Shown piece by piece: positions 1-11,413 of a stretch of 64,000 nucleotides of DNA. The stretch comes from Macrostomum hystrix. Lineage: Eukaryota; Platyhelminthes; Macrostomidae. Within the stretch, counting starts at the first letter, position 1, and each line of letters starts with the position of its first letter. Where the stretch lies: the NCBI GenBank assembly GCA_950097015.1, contig CATNEN010000001.1, positions 18,728,501 through 18,792,500 on the forward strand, in the 5' to 3' direction. Made by a program: the position numbers and the translations under genes. The notes beneath the pieces were generated by a model, which ran no database searches, had not been told where the DNA came from, and saw only the letters and a list, made by a program, of their open reading frames with translations.

Positions 1-3000
1 AGCTGTTAGATAAATGTGTTACACAACTCTGCTATTCTGTACGGCTGTTAGATAATAGTGTTACACAACACTGCTATTCAGTACAGCTGTTAGATAATAG
101 TGTTACACAACTATGCTATTCAATACAGCTGTTAGATAAATGTTACACAACTCTGCTATTCAAGTACAGCTGTTAGATAATAGTGTTACACAACTCTGCT
201 ATTCAATACAGCTGTTAGATAAATGTTACACAACTCTGCTATTCAGTACAGCTGTTAGATAAATTGTTACACAAGTCTGCTATTCATGTACAGCTGTTAG
301 ATAATGTTTACACAACTCTGCTATTCAGTACAGCTGTTAGATAATTGTGTTACACAACTCTGCTATTCAGTACAGCTGTTAGATAATGTGTTACACAACT
401 CTGCTATTCAATACAGCTGTTAGATAAATGTGTTACACAACTCTGCTATTCAATACAGCTGTTAGATAATGTGTACACAACTCTGCTATTCTGTACAGCT
501 GTTAGATAATTGTGTTACACAACTCTGCTATTCAATACAGCTGTTAGATAATTGTGTTACACAACTCTGCTATTCAATACAGCTGTTAGATAAATGTGTT
601 ACACAACTCTGCTATTCAATACAGCTGTTAGATAAATGTGTTACACAACTCTGCTATTCTGTACGGCTGTTAGATAATTGTGTTACACAACTCTGCTATT
701 CAATACAGCTGTTAGATAAATGTTACACGTACAACTCTGCTATTCAATACAGCTGATAGATAAATGTTACACAACTCTGCTATTCAATACAGCTGTTAGA
801 TAATTGTGTTACACAACTCTGCTATTCAGTACAGCTGTTAGATAAATGTGTTACACAACTCTGCTATTCAGTACAGCTGTTAGATAAATGTGTTACACAA
901 CTATGCTATTCAATACAGCTGTTAGATAAATGTGTTACACAACTCTGCTATTCTGTACGCTGTTAGATAATTGTGTTACACAACTCTGCTATTCAATACA
1001 GCTGTTAGATAATTGTGTTACACAACTCTGCTATTCAATACAGCTGTTAGATAAATGTTACACAACTCTGCTATTCAGTACAGCGTGTTAGATAAATGTT
1101 ACACAAGTCTGCTATTCTGTACAGCTGTTAGATAAATGTTTACACAACTCTGCTATCAGTACAGCTGTTAGATAAATTGTGTACAACAACTCTGCTATTC
1201 AGTACAGCGTGTAGATAATTGTGTTACACAACTCTGCTATTCAATACAGCTGTTAGATAAATGTGTTACACAACTCTGCTATTCAATACAGCTGTTAGAT
1301 AAATGTGTTACACAACTCTGCTATTCTGTACGGCTGTTAGATAATGGTGTTACACAACTCTGCTATTCAATACAGCTGTTAGATAATTGTGTTACACAAC
1401 TCTGCTATTCAATACAGCTGTTAGATAAATGTGTTACACAACTCTGCTATTCAATACAGCTGTTAGATAAATGTGTTACACAACTCTGCTATTCTGTACG
1501 GCTGTTAGATAATTGTGTTACACAACTCTGCTATTCAATACAGCTGTTAGATAAATGTTACACGTACAACTCTGCTATTCAATACAGCTGATAGATAAAT
1601 GTTACACAACTCTGCTATTCAATACAGCTGTTAGATAATTGTGTTACACAACTCTGCTATTCAGTACAGCTGTTAGATAAATGTGTTACACAACTCTGCT
1701 ATTCAGTACAGCTGTTAGATAATTGTGTTACACAACTCTGCTATTCAATGCAGCTGTTAGATAAAGGTGTTACACAACTCTGCTATTCAGTAGAGCTGTT
1801 AGATAAATGTGTTACACAACTCTGCTATTCTGTACGGCTGTTAGATAATAGTGTTACACAACACTGCTATTCAGTACAGCTGTTAGATAATAGTGTTACA
1901 CAACTATGCTATTCAATACAGCTGTTAGATAAATGTTACACAACTCTGCTATTCAGTACAGCTGTTAGATAATAGTGTTACACAACTCTGCTATTCAATA
2001 CAGCTGTTAGATAAATGTTACACAACTCTGCTATTCAGTACAGCTGTTAGATAAATGTTACACAAGTCTGCTATTCTGTACAGCTGTTAGATAAATGTTA
2101 CACAACTCTGCTATTCAGTACAGCTGTTAGATAATTGTGTTACACAACTCTGCTATTCAGTACAGCTGTTAGATAATTGTGTTACACAACTCTGCTATTC
2201 AATACAGCTGTTAGATAAATGTGTTACACAACTCTGCTATTCAATACAGCTGTTAGATAAATGTGTTACACAACTCTGCTATTCTGTACGGCTGTTAGAT
2301 AATTGTGTTACACAACTCTGCTATTCAATACAGCTGTTAGATAATTGTGTTACACAACTCTGCTATTCAATACAGCTGTTAGATAAATGTGTTACACAAC
2401 TCTGCTATTCAATACAGCTGTTAGATAAATGTGTTACACAACTCTGCTATTCTGTACGGCTGTTAGATAATTGTGTTACACAACTCTGCTATTCAATACA
2501 GCTGTTAGATAAATGTTACACGTACAACTCTGCTATTCAATACAGCTGATAGATAAATGTTACACAACTCTGCTATTTAATACAGCTGTTAGATAATTGT
2601 GTTACACAACTCTGCTATTCAGTACAGCTGTTAGATAAATGTGTTACACAACTCTGCTATTCAGTACAGCTGTTAGATAAATGTGTTACACAACTATGCT
2701 ATTCAATACAGCTGTTAGATAAATGTGTTACACAACTCTGCTATTCTGTACGGCTGTTAGATAATTGTGTTACACAACTCTGCTATTCAATACAGCTGTT
2801 AGATAATTGTGTTACACAACTCTGCTATTCAATACAGCTGTTAGATAAATGTTACACAACTCTGCTATTCAGTACAGCTGTTAGATAAATGTTACACAAG
2901 TCTGCTATTCTGTACAGCTGTTAGATAAATGTTACACAACTCTGCTATTCAGTACAGCTGTTAGATAATTGTGTTACACAACTCTGCTATTCAGTACAGC

Positions 3001-4384
3001 TGTTAGATAATTGTGTTACACAACTCTGCTATTCAATACAGCTGTTAGATAAATGTGTTACACAACTCTGCTATTCAATACAGCTGTTAGATAAATGTGT
3101 TACACAACTCTGCTATTCTGTACGGCTGTTAGATAATTGTGTTACACAACTCTGCTATTCAATACAGCTGTTAGATAATTGTGTTACACAACTCTGCTAT
3201 TCAATACAGCTGTTAGATAAATGTGTTACACAACTCTGCTATTCAATACAGCTGTTAGATAAATGTGTTACACAACTCTGCTATTCTGTACGGCTGTTAG
3301 ATAATTGTGTTACACAACTCTGCTATTCAATACAGCTGTTAGATAAATGTTACACGTACAACTCTGCTATTCAATACAGCTGATAGATAAATGTTACACA
3401 ACTCTGCTATTCAATACAGCTGTTAGATAATTGTGTTACACAACTCTGCTATTCAGTACAGCTGTTAGATAAATGTGTTACACAACTCTGCTATTCAGTA
3501 CAGCTGTTAGATAATTGTGTTACACAACTCTGCTATTCAATGCAGCTGTTAGATAAAGGTGTTACACAACTCTGCTATTCAGTAGAGCTGTTAGATAAAT
3601 GTGTTACACAACTCTGCTATTCTGTACGGCTGTTAGATAATAGTGTTACACAACTCTGCTATTCAGTACAGCTGTTAGATAATAGTGTTACACAACTATG
3701 CTATTCAATACAGCTGTTAGATAAATGTTACACAACTCTGCTATTCAGTACAGCTGTTAGATAATAGTGTTACACAACTCTGCTATTCAATACAGCTGTT
3801 AGATAAATGTTACACAACTCTGCTATTCAGTACAGCTGTTAGATAAATGTTACACAAGTCTGCTATTCTGTACAGCTGTTAGATAAATGTTACACAACTC
3901 TGCTATTCAGTACAGCTGTTAGATAATTGTGTTACACAACTCTGCTATTCAGTACAGCTGTTAGATAATTGTGTTACACAACTCTGCTATTCAATACAGC
4001 TGTTAGATAAATGTGTTACACAACTCTGCTATTCAATACAGCTGTTAGATAAATGTGTTACACAACTCTGCTATTCTGTACGGCTGTTAGATAATTGTGT
4101 TACACAACTCTGCTATTCAGTACAGCTGTTAGATAATTGTGTTACACAACTCTGCTATTCAATACAGCTGTTAGATAAATGTGTTACACAACTCTGCTAT
4201 TCAATACAGCTGTTAGATAAATGTGTTACACAACTCTGCTATTCTGTACGGCTGTTAGATAATTGTGTTACACAACTCTGCTATTCAATACAGCTGTTAG
4301 ATAAATGTGTTACACAACTCTGCTATTCTGTACGGCTGTTAGATAATTGTGTTACACAACTCTGCTATTCAGTACAGCTGTTAG
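1..4384. repeat. Tandem array of ~42-bp units with ~1.79-kb higher-order period
   Basis: More than one hundred head-to-tail copies of a 39-42 bp unit containing CAGCTGTTAGATAA and CACAACTCTGCTATTC. Unit variants (TACGG for TACAG, a GATAGATAA variant, a CACGTACAAC insertion) recur in a fixed order. The CACGTACAAC variant falls near 726, 1561, 2519 and 3353, spaced 835, 958 and 834 bp, so the array is built of a ~1,792-bp supra-repeat with two sub-blocks. Short ORFs across it only reflect near-triplet periodicity; I call no gene. The array starts before the window and ends abruptly at about 4384. Confidence 0.97.
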
Positions 4385-4867
4385 TCGGGTAGTTTCTACA
4401 TAATGCTCTGTAATTAACCTCGTTTTCCATCAGTTTTTTCACCAGAGTGCTATGTGCAAGTGCACAACTATGCAATAAGAGAAAAAGTCTAGTAATGTTT
4501 TAAGAATCACTTGATAAGCGCTGGAAGCTTATCTTTAGAGATGGAAATTAAACATCTACTGAGTCTATTTGTATTTATAGTTAGTTGAATGAAGCACATA
4601 TATTAAAAAAATCTACATACGAATCCTATAGAGGTTATATTTAAGTAAAAAGTGGCGTTATAAAAAAGCAATTTTTTACCATTTATAGACATTGCTACAG
4701 TCGGTTTCTGGGTAGAGAAAAGCGAAATCTAGAAAACAATTGGCTACAAAAATAGGTACACTGCTGATGAAAGCGGACAGTGCAAACAATTTTAACAAAA
4801 ACCACCACTTAGACTACTGTCAGTAGCTCGAAGGCAAAGTTTTTTCTTCCTAGCGATCAAAATTCAT
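4385..4867. other. AT-rich spacer, probable 3' UTR/flank of the PGRMC gene
   Basis: No ORF of interest, no tandem repeat and no transposon signature. It lies directly downstream (minus strand) of the PGRMC stop codon, so the part nearest 4867 is probably its 3' UTR. I could not pick a convincing polyadenylation signal. Confidence 0.5.
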
Positions 4868-7299
4868 TCAATTCTGCTTGGCGTGCAGCTGGGCCGAATC
4901 GCCGGCCTCCTCCGTGTCCGAGTACTCTGCCGGCGCCTCGCCCGGCTTCAGCAGCTTGCCAACAATGTCATATTTCTCTGGAAAGTGCGAACACGCATTA
5001 GAGGAGGGTTAATCAGTGCGAGATCAGGGAATAGAGAGATGGGAGAGAAAATAGAGGGCAGATGAGGGGAAAAAGAGGCGAGAGAGGGGAGAGAAGGAAG
5101 AGGAGAGAGAGGGAAGAGGGGAGAGAAGGAATAGGAGAGAGAAGGAAGAGGAGAGAGAAGGAAGAGGAGAGAGAAGGAAGAGGGGAGAGAAGGAAGAGGG
5201 GAGAGAAGGAAGAGGGGAGAGAAGGAAGAGGAGAGAGAAGGAAGAGGAGAGAGAAGAAAGAGGAGAGAGAGGGAAGAGGGGAGAGAAGGAAGAGGGGAGA
5301 GAAGGAATAGGGGAGAGAAGGAATAGGGGAGAGAAGGAATAGGGGAGAGAAGGAATAGGGGAGAGAAGGAATAGGGGAGAGAAGGAAGAGGGGAGAGAAG
5401 GAATAGGGGAGAGAAGGAATAGGGGAGAGAAGGAATAGGGGAGAGAAGGAATAGGGGAGAGAAGGAATAGGGGAGAGAAGGAAGAGGTGAGAAAAGGAAT
5501 AGGGGAGAAATTAGCAATTGAAGTGAGCAGCACCTCACCCTTAAACTGCTGCTCCCAGTTGTCTAAGCTCTCGACTTGAAAGCTGTCTAGATCACTGAGA
5601 TCATCCACTTCATCCTTGAAGGCATCCTTGTTTAGTGAGAAAGTGGCCAAAGCACGCGATGCATCCCTGCCAGCTAAATCTTCATATGGACCACCTGAGG
5701 GACCATTTAGGTTGAATGACTGTCATTTGTCATGCATCTAAGCTTTAATTTTCATTTTTTTCAGAAAAGTGTTAAATGCCAATGGGATTATACTACTTAA
5801 AATATTGGAATAAAAAATGTAAGTATTACTTCATAGACTAAAAATATAATTTCAACAACTACTCATTAATATTATCCAGAATACAATATTTTTTTAATAT
5901 CTTTTATAAAATAATAGATTCATTGTTGATTATATTTCAGTTTCTTGCTCAATAATATTTTATGCCATGTTATGCAATTTTGAGTCAAGTTGTAAAATGT
6001 GAGTCAGAGATTCTCAGAAAGGATCACTGATAATCAGCAATAAGACAGTACAGAAGGTGGTCAAATTTTGGCTCATCTACATACATGCGGAACACCCAGC
6101 TGACCTGGCTGAACCGGCCAGGTGAAACGAGGGCCAAGCAATGTAAGTCACAAAAACCAATCGACCAAACGAAAAAAAATCAAAGGGGGCACCAAGGGAC
6201 AAAAAAGGAAGGCGTGAAGAAGACTAAAAAGGGGAGAGAAAAAGAGAGCAAATGAGAGCAAACTAAGTTCTAAATAGAGCAAAAACTAAGTCGCATGGCC
6301 AGCTAAGATTTTGGAGGTTGCACATATATGCTCATCTAAATAGCCATAGGGCAAATGTCCAAATAACAGCTAGTTGCCACACACAATAGTTGGTTTTGTT
6401 TTAACACATGAAAATCTAATTAATAAAAAATTGTTTAGTATATTTCTATGCTGAAAAGTGAAAAGAATTAAATTAACTACTAATAAGTCTACTTAGCCTA
6501 GGCCTAGTTAACAAATATAAGGCTTACATGTGCTTTAAAGGGCTTAAAAATAATTACTAAATTTTAGAAACCTTAAGAAATTTCTAGAAGCTAAAAATTT
6601 GTTTTTTTTTATATAATGCTTCCATTTCTTGTTATTTATTGTCCTAACAGTTAAATATGAAGACTAGTCGCTTTTTTATTTGTGGCAATTATGTTGAATT
6701 ATACAAGTGCCAAATTATTATCCTTCAAAGCTGTGTGAACCCACACAAATTCCTGCAGGTAGGCATTGAAGATGCTATCAATGGGGCCATGCATTGTTTA
6801 GAATTTGGCCTTGCAAAGAGGCCACATGCATTTGACTTAAACAAGTGTTCTTATGGGCATCACAGTTGTTGGAGTCAAGGAAGTCTACTGTTTGACATTG
6901 AACATTGGCCATTGAACATATGTCTATAGATAAGAAAGTAAATTTGACTTTGGGAGATTCAAATTAGCCAAAAAAGAATTAAGTTCATTTTTACTTACCA
7001 GGACCATAGAAATCCCGGCCTCTATTGCTCACATCAAAAACTGTCCCTCGAATAGCAATCAGAATTCGCTTCTCCTCGTTATCGATTCCATTGTACCTAG
7101 CCAGCTCTTGTCGAGTAAAGTCTCTCCTCTTCATCTTAGGCAAGCGGTTAGACTTCGGAGGTGGAAGCTTTTTTGTTGATCGACCAGAAAATATTTTATA
7201 AGCGAGAAACGCACAAAGACCAACTAACGCAAGATTTAGCGGGCTAGAAAGCTCCGACAAAAGTGAATTAGCAATGCTTTTGATTCGGTCCATAATCAT
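4868..7299 (-). CDS. PGRMC: Membrane-associated progesterone receptor component (PGRMC1/2-like), 3 exons
   Basis: Cytochrome b5-like heme-binding membrane protein of the MAPR family, acting in ER/endomembranes in P450 electron transfer and sterol handling (family knowledge). CDS joins complement(6999..7299), (5539..5694) and (4868..4977): 567 nt, 188 residues, close to the usual ~195. Both introns have GT-AG ends and the phases agree. Residues ~17-37 form one hydrophobic segment ([15 protein letters not shown]). Next comes the b5 domain: [25 protein letters not shown], and FYGPGGPY then [12 protein letters not shown] spanning the first junction. [20 protein letters not shown] spans the second junction, followed by an acidic tail. 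A start at the second Met (7293) is equally possible. Intron 2 is almost filled by a purine-rich minisatellite. Family call is secure; PGRMC1 versus PGRMC2 is not decided. Confidence 0.93.
5055..5512. repeat. 16-bp purine-rich minisatellite in PGRMC intron 2
   Basis: Roughly 28 copies of GGAATAGGGGAGAGAA and its GGAAGAGG variant. The array fills nearly all of the 561-bp intron between PGRMC exons 2 and 3. On the gene's sense strand it is a polypyrimidine tract. The overlapping minus-strand ORFs of ~200 codons (Ser/Leu/Pro/Phe repeats) are artefacts of it plus exon sequence. Confidence 0.95.
5695..6998 (-). other. PGRMC intron 1 (no further feature)
   Basis: AT-rich intron with donor GTAAGT just below 6999 and acceptor CAG just above 5694. 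A 90-codon plus-strand ORF at 6657-6929 has no recognisable motif and I do not call it. A GC-richer patch near 6080-6240 is unexplained. Confidence 0.7.
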
Positions 7300-8473
7300 T
7301 TCAGGGTCAAATTAAGATTCGAAAAAAATTTACGAGAAAGTGCAGTATTATTACTATTACATATTAGCTGAATCAACAGTTGACTGAGTTCCAAGAAAAA
7401 TATCACCGCATTTTTTAAACTATTTTTTAAAACAATGCATATATTTGCCATTATTCTTAACGTTTAGGTATCATGCTTCTCTGCTGTTGAGTAAGCTAAA
7501 GTATATAGTTATAAAAAATATGGCCAGTCTTTTATGCATTGATATTGTCAGTGTTTTCGGTGTACCGGCTTTGAAATGCACTTGATAATGATGCCTAAAA
7601 TTATATAATATGATAATTTCATTCACTCGAGTCCATAACGGATACAATAAATGGACAAAACGAGCAGCTATTGACGTTTCAAGTTACCCGAAACACATTT
7701 TCAATCGCACACTGATGTCAGCTATAATCAGTTGACTTTTCACGTTGGCAGCGTGATTACATTACATTCTACCAAAAAAGCAAAGATTAGACGAATGGTA
7801 GCTTGCTGACATAATATATGTAAGATTTGTAAAATTGAGACATTTATCATTGTAACTTTTAATTCCCAATGCATGTTTGGGCTTAATACTAGTGATAGCG
7901 AAAATCTAAACAGAATTACCGCCTTTAACATATAGCAGAGTTCCGTAACATATATTAATTGTTTTATTATAGTATGTCCCGTTCAGTGTAGTCCCACTTC
8001 ACTCTTGAAAAGGTAAGCAACCAAAAAAGCAAAGCAACTCGCGAGCGCATCGTTGAGCAACGCTGAGCTACAACGGCTGGTGCTATTGGAGCAGCTCAAA
8101 TACTTCAAGCTGAAGAACAGAAGGCTGCAGGAGAGTTGAAGCCTGGCAATGTCAACCAGAACAGGCAGCTGATGAGCTCATCAGCTGACTAATGGCCGCC
8201 AATGGAAGAAGTTTATTACTGCACTGGTTCAATCACAACTGATAACAGCAATAAACGATAAACTATAAAAATATTTCACTATGTTATGTAACTGTTTTTT
8301 ATTGTCATTCATTCTTACCTGTTATTAGTTTGACAAATAATGTACAATAAAAGTGACTTAAAGAATGTCAACTAAATCGCTGGAACTGGAACAAGTAAAT
8401 AAGTGAATGGAACGGTACTATATCTAATTAGTAAGTAAGTAGTCACGAACAAGCAGCTGCAGATGCGACTTAA
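7300..8473. other. Intergenic: PGRMC upstream region and unexplained sequence
   Basis: Contains the 5' flank of PGRMC. No TATA box or CpG-rich promoter was recognised. At about 8045-8142 a plus-strand open stretch reads as a short Leu/Lys/Arg-rich amphipathic segment (AELQRLVLLEQLKYFKLKNR) ending in a stop. It could be the tail of a Myb/SANT-like Harbinger accessory protein, but it lies outside the element boundaries proposed here. Confidence 0.35.
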
Positions 8474-9810
8474 GCCGTAGGAATAAAGTGAGCAATTGCT
8501 AATGAGTAATGAGGCAGCATGTTGCATCATGCTCTGGGCAATTTCCAATCGGCGTCTTATGCCGGCCGCCCTGCGTTGATCCGCCGTAGCATCGTTGTGT
8601 TCCTCTAACTCCAGAACATCCAAGTCAACGTCAACAGCTTCATCTTCTGTTGCGCGATCGTTCAGTTCCTTCGCAATGTTGTGTAGCACGCAGCACGCAG
8701 CACGCCAAGATGTAAGTTGGCACCCGCTCCAGACTCACTCGAATCATGTACTGCAGAATGGTAAATCTTCGCTTCAGCTGGCCAAATGCGTTTTCGATTA
8801 CCACGCGGGCTCTAGAGTGAGCAGCATTGAAATTCCTCTCCAACGGGATGTTTGGATCGCTGAATGGCTTCATCAGAAACGGCGCAATGCCATAGCCTTC
8901 GTCACCAAGCAAGACGATACCCTGGCGATTGGTCAAGTCCGCATAGATATATGCTGGAGTTTTTTTAAATGCGGTGGTCATGCACTGACCCAGGCCACGA
9001 GGCGTCAATGCTTGTAAACTTGCACTGGACGTCGCACGTTGTCTGGACGTTGATGGATGCAAACCCCTTCCGATTGACGTACTCGTTTCCGATCATGCCA
9101 CTGGGCTTCTCTAATGCGTACGTGGGTGCAGTCAATCGCCCCAATAGCAGCCCAATAGATACTTAAATCGTTCGAACCAGTCCTGCTTTGCGTCATGAAT
9201 AGTAATCGGAGTCTCGGTTGGCCACTTGATCCAGGAGCTTGCATCCGTGCAAACACTTTGCACCACTTCCCATGCAGTCTTTGAAACAGTTGTCTGATGA
9301 ACACCGAATTCGCTCGCGATGCCGCTCTGAGATCCTGGATTCGCCAAGTACCTAAGGGTCATTTCCATTCGTTGCATCGGTTGTACGGCACCGCCTGGGG
9401 TTTCTCTGCGGTCACCAAGAAATCGCTGCGCTAGAAACTCCACGCTCGCACGCGAAAAGCGAAACAACTTCTTTATTCATCCTCGCGAAAAGCATGCATC
9501 GTACGTCTCTCCAAGAATAATTTCATTTGGGCAGGTGCCCTTTCTGGAAGAAACTTACTTACTCGTACTATGCTAACAGAGCAGTAGGAAAGTATGATGC
9601 TGAATGGGCGCTGAGCACGCTGCCGACTTGACAGAGTTTATCCTTGCTGACGCGAGTCTCTACTCAGTCACAGAGCAATTGCTCGAGGGGTGAACACTAA
9701 CTCTTGAGACAATCATGCTGAGCATTTGCTCAGCAGCAAGCACTCACTTTATTTATTATGAATTGAGAATCTCGTAGACTTTGAGCAATTGCTCACTTTA
9801 TTCATACGGC
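8474..9810 (-). mobile_element. Degenerate PIF/Harbinger DNA transposon with 27-bp terminal inverted repeats
   Basis: Bases 8474-8500 and 9784-9810 are inverted copies of each other with one mismatch in 27, and each includes AGCAATTGCT. Between them, on the minus strand, lies a broken Harbinger transposase. The size (~1.34 kb) suits a transposase-only element. The palindrome GAGCAATTGCTC, or a close variant, also occurs subterminally near 9675 and 9719. A 3-bp TTA/TAA-type target duplication is not clear: the left flank reads CTTAA and the right flank CTATTG. The terminus may be one or two bases off, or the flanks may have mutated. Confidence 0.75.
8501..9470 (-). pseudogene. Harbinger (HARBI1-like, DDE_Tnp_4) transposase, frameshifted
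   Basis: Nuclease of a PIF/Harbinger transposon, here non-functional. Four overlapping minus-strand reading frames carry the family motifs in order: an N-terminal helix-turn-helix with SGIASEFGVHQTTVS (~9300-9350), first acid in GAIDCTHV (~9140), second in LGDEGYG (~8900), and the third in RARVVIENAFGQLKRRF (~8800). The C-terminal continuation has VLHNIAKELNDRATEDE (~8650). The frame changes near 9150-9250, 9010-9060 and 8660-8690, with a stop just before the N-terminal segment, so at least three indels separate the pieces. Tiny introns are an alternative explanation, but no GT-AG pairs stand out. It sits inside the 27-bp inverted repeats. Confidence 0.85.
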
Positions 9811-9990
9811 CTATTGATCCATATTTTTAGAGAGAGCAAGGAATTCTTTATATTCCTATCTGAAGTACTCGTTGTTCGGCTTATTCCGATGATTACTTGC
9901 GAGATCAAATTTATTGACAGACTGTCTATGGTATATATTCCCCATTTATTTTGTTGTCTAGCGGGCAAAAGCAAGAGGTGTCTCATTTAT

Positions 9991-10148
9991 TGACCGAGGC
10001 GAAGCCTCGGTCAATGATCGAGACCCCGAGTGCTTTTGGCCCTAGACAGCTAAATGAGTAGGGATGTATCACCCGTTCGGTATGTTGGCTGCTAGCGGGG
10101 ATGAGGGGGCAGATTGCTCGCTGGGGGTGAGGGGGCGAAGCCCCCACA
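9991..10148. other. Cluster of GAA-loop hairpins
   Basis: GACCGAGGCGAAGCCTCGGTC arms (9991-10011) form a 9-bp stem around GAA. GGGGGCGAAGCCCCC (~10131-10145) forms a second stem with the same loop. The GCGAAGC core is known as an unusually stable DNA mini-hairpin. A third of this kind, GTGGGGGCAGAGCCCCCAC, lies at ~14552-14570, inside the next unit of the island. The variant GCCCTAGACAGC is near 10039 and again near 14366. Possible recombination or replication structures; function unknown. Confidence 0.6.
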
Positions 10149-10177
10149 TTTAGGCCACAGAAAATTTTTACAGAAAA

Positions 10178-11154
10178 CAATCTGAGCCGGTTATTTTTGT
10201 TTCCCTCGATCTTCACTTTTAACATCCCGTTCCCCCCCGTTCCTTCCTATTGGCTCGTGACTGCCATAGACGAACTCGTTTTCACCCCCCTCTGAAAGTA
10301 ATATCCAGTGCGTATTAAGAGCATACATCAAAAATGCTTTTCAGAGTATTATATAGTTTCTAGTGTAGCTCAGCTAAGCTGAGATGCCCTTCGCTGCCAG
10401 AATCGCATGCATTTTAGTTCCCTTAGTTTCTAAGAGTTACTGCATGAACTGACAGCAATTTGTTAAATTAAATGTGTTTATGTTTTTCAGCCGAATTCAG
10501 TGCTGCCTCTTATTTTCCATGTATGTAATTATTTTCTGTTCCCTTTGGCTGTCCCTTTCGCTATTTTCTTCACAAATTGTTTTCTTTGTACCGAACGACT
10601 TTTGTATATACATTGTAAAATATATATACCGTATCAGTCCTATTTCCTATTGGCTCGTGACTGCCATAGACGAACTCGTTTTCGTCCCCCTCTGAAAGTA
10701 ATATCGTGGACTATATTACAAAAGTGTATATACAAAAGTCGTTCGGTACAAAGAAAACAATTTGTGAAGAAAATAGCGAAAGGGACAGCCAAAGGGAACA
10801 GAAAATAATTACATACATGGAAAATAAGAGGCAGCACTGAATTCGGCTGAAAAACATAAACACATTTAATTTAACAAATTGCTGTCAGTTCATGCAGTAA
10901 CTCTTAGAAACTAAGGGAACTAAAATGCATGCGATTCTGGCAGCGAAGGGCATCTCAGCTTAGCTGAGCTACACTAGAAACTAATACTCTGAAAAGCATT
11001 TTTGATGTATGCTCTTAATACGCACTGGATATTACTTTCAGAGGGGGGTGAAAACGAGTTCGTCTATGGCAGTCACGAGCCAATAGGAAGGAACGGGGGG
11101 AACGGGATGTTAAAAGTGAAGATCGAGGGAAACAAAAATAACCGGCTCAGATTG
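10178..11154. repeat. Giant palindrome: 435/430-bp inverted arms with 112-bp spacer
   Basis: Arm 10178-10612 is the near-perfect reverse complement of arm 10725-11154; the clearest difference is a short indel near 10360. The spacer contains a third copy (10646-10705) of a 60-bp arm segment also found at 10246-10305, beginning CCTATTGGCTCGTGACTGCC and including CCATAGAC. No coding capacity. It could be a foldback/MITE-like element or a partial inverted duplication of an element end. Confidence 0.9.
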
Positions 11155-11413
11155 GCACTCCATTCTATTCTTTCCTTCATGGGCAAACTAGCAAAAAGTC
11201 AAGGGGAACTAAAGTACAAAAGAACTATAAAAAATAACAAAAAAAATGAAAAGTATAAATTACGTTTTTAGTCTATGGCACAAAGCTGAAGGCTAATCTA
11301 GAAAGAAATTACTGTACGACGAAGTAAAGTTATTTGTGCAGCAACACTGCAAGCCGGGACACTTATACGACTGAGAGACGTGCTGATTTTATCTACAAAT
11401 AAGCCAAGAGATA

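Noticed and set aside
1-4384. CRISPR-like array (regular repeats)
   Set aside because: There are no unique spacers between repeats; the unit is contiguous and eukaryotic satellite-like.
4948-5650. ~200-codon minus-strand ORFs across the PGRMC intron
   Set aside because: They combine PGRMC exon 2 with read-through of the intronic minisatellite; the GT-AG splice removes it and restores the b5 domain tail.
6657-6929. 90-codon plus-strand ORF in PGRMC intron 1
   Set aside because: No motif, low-complexity flanks, antisense to a real gene; likely chance.
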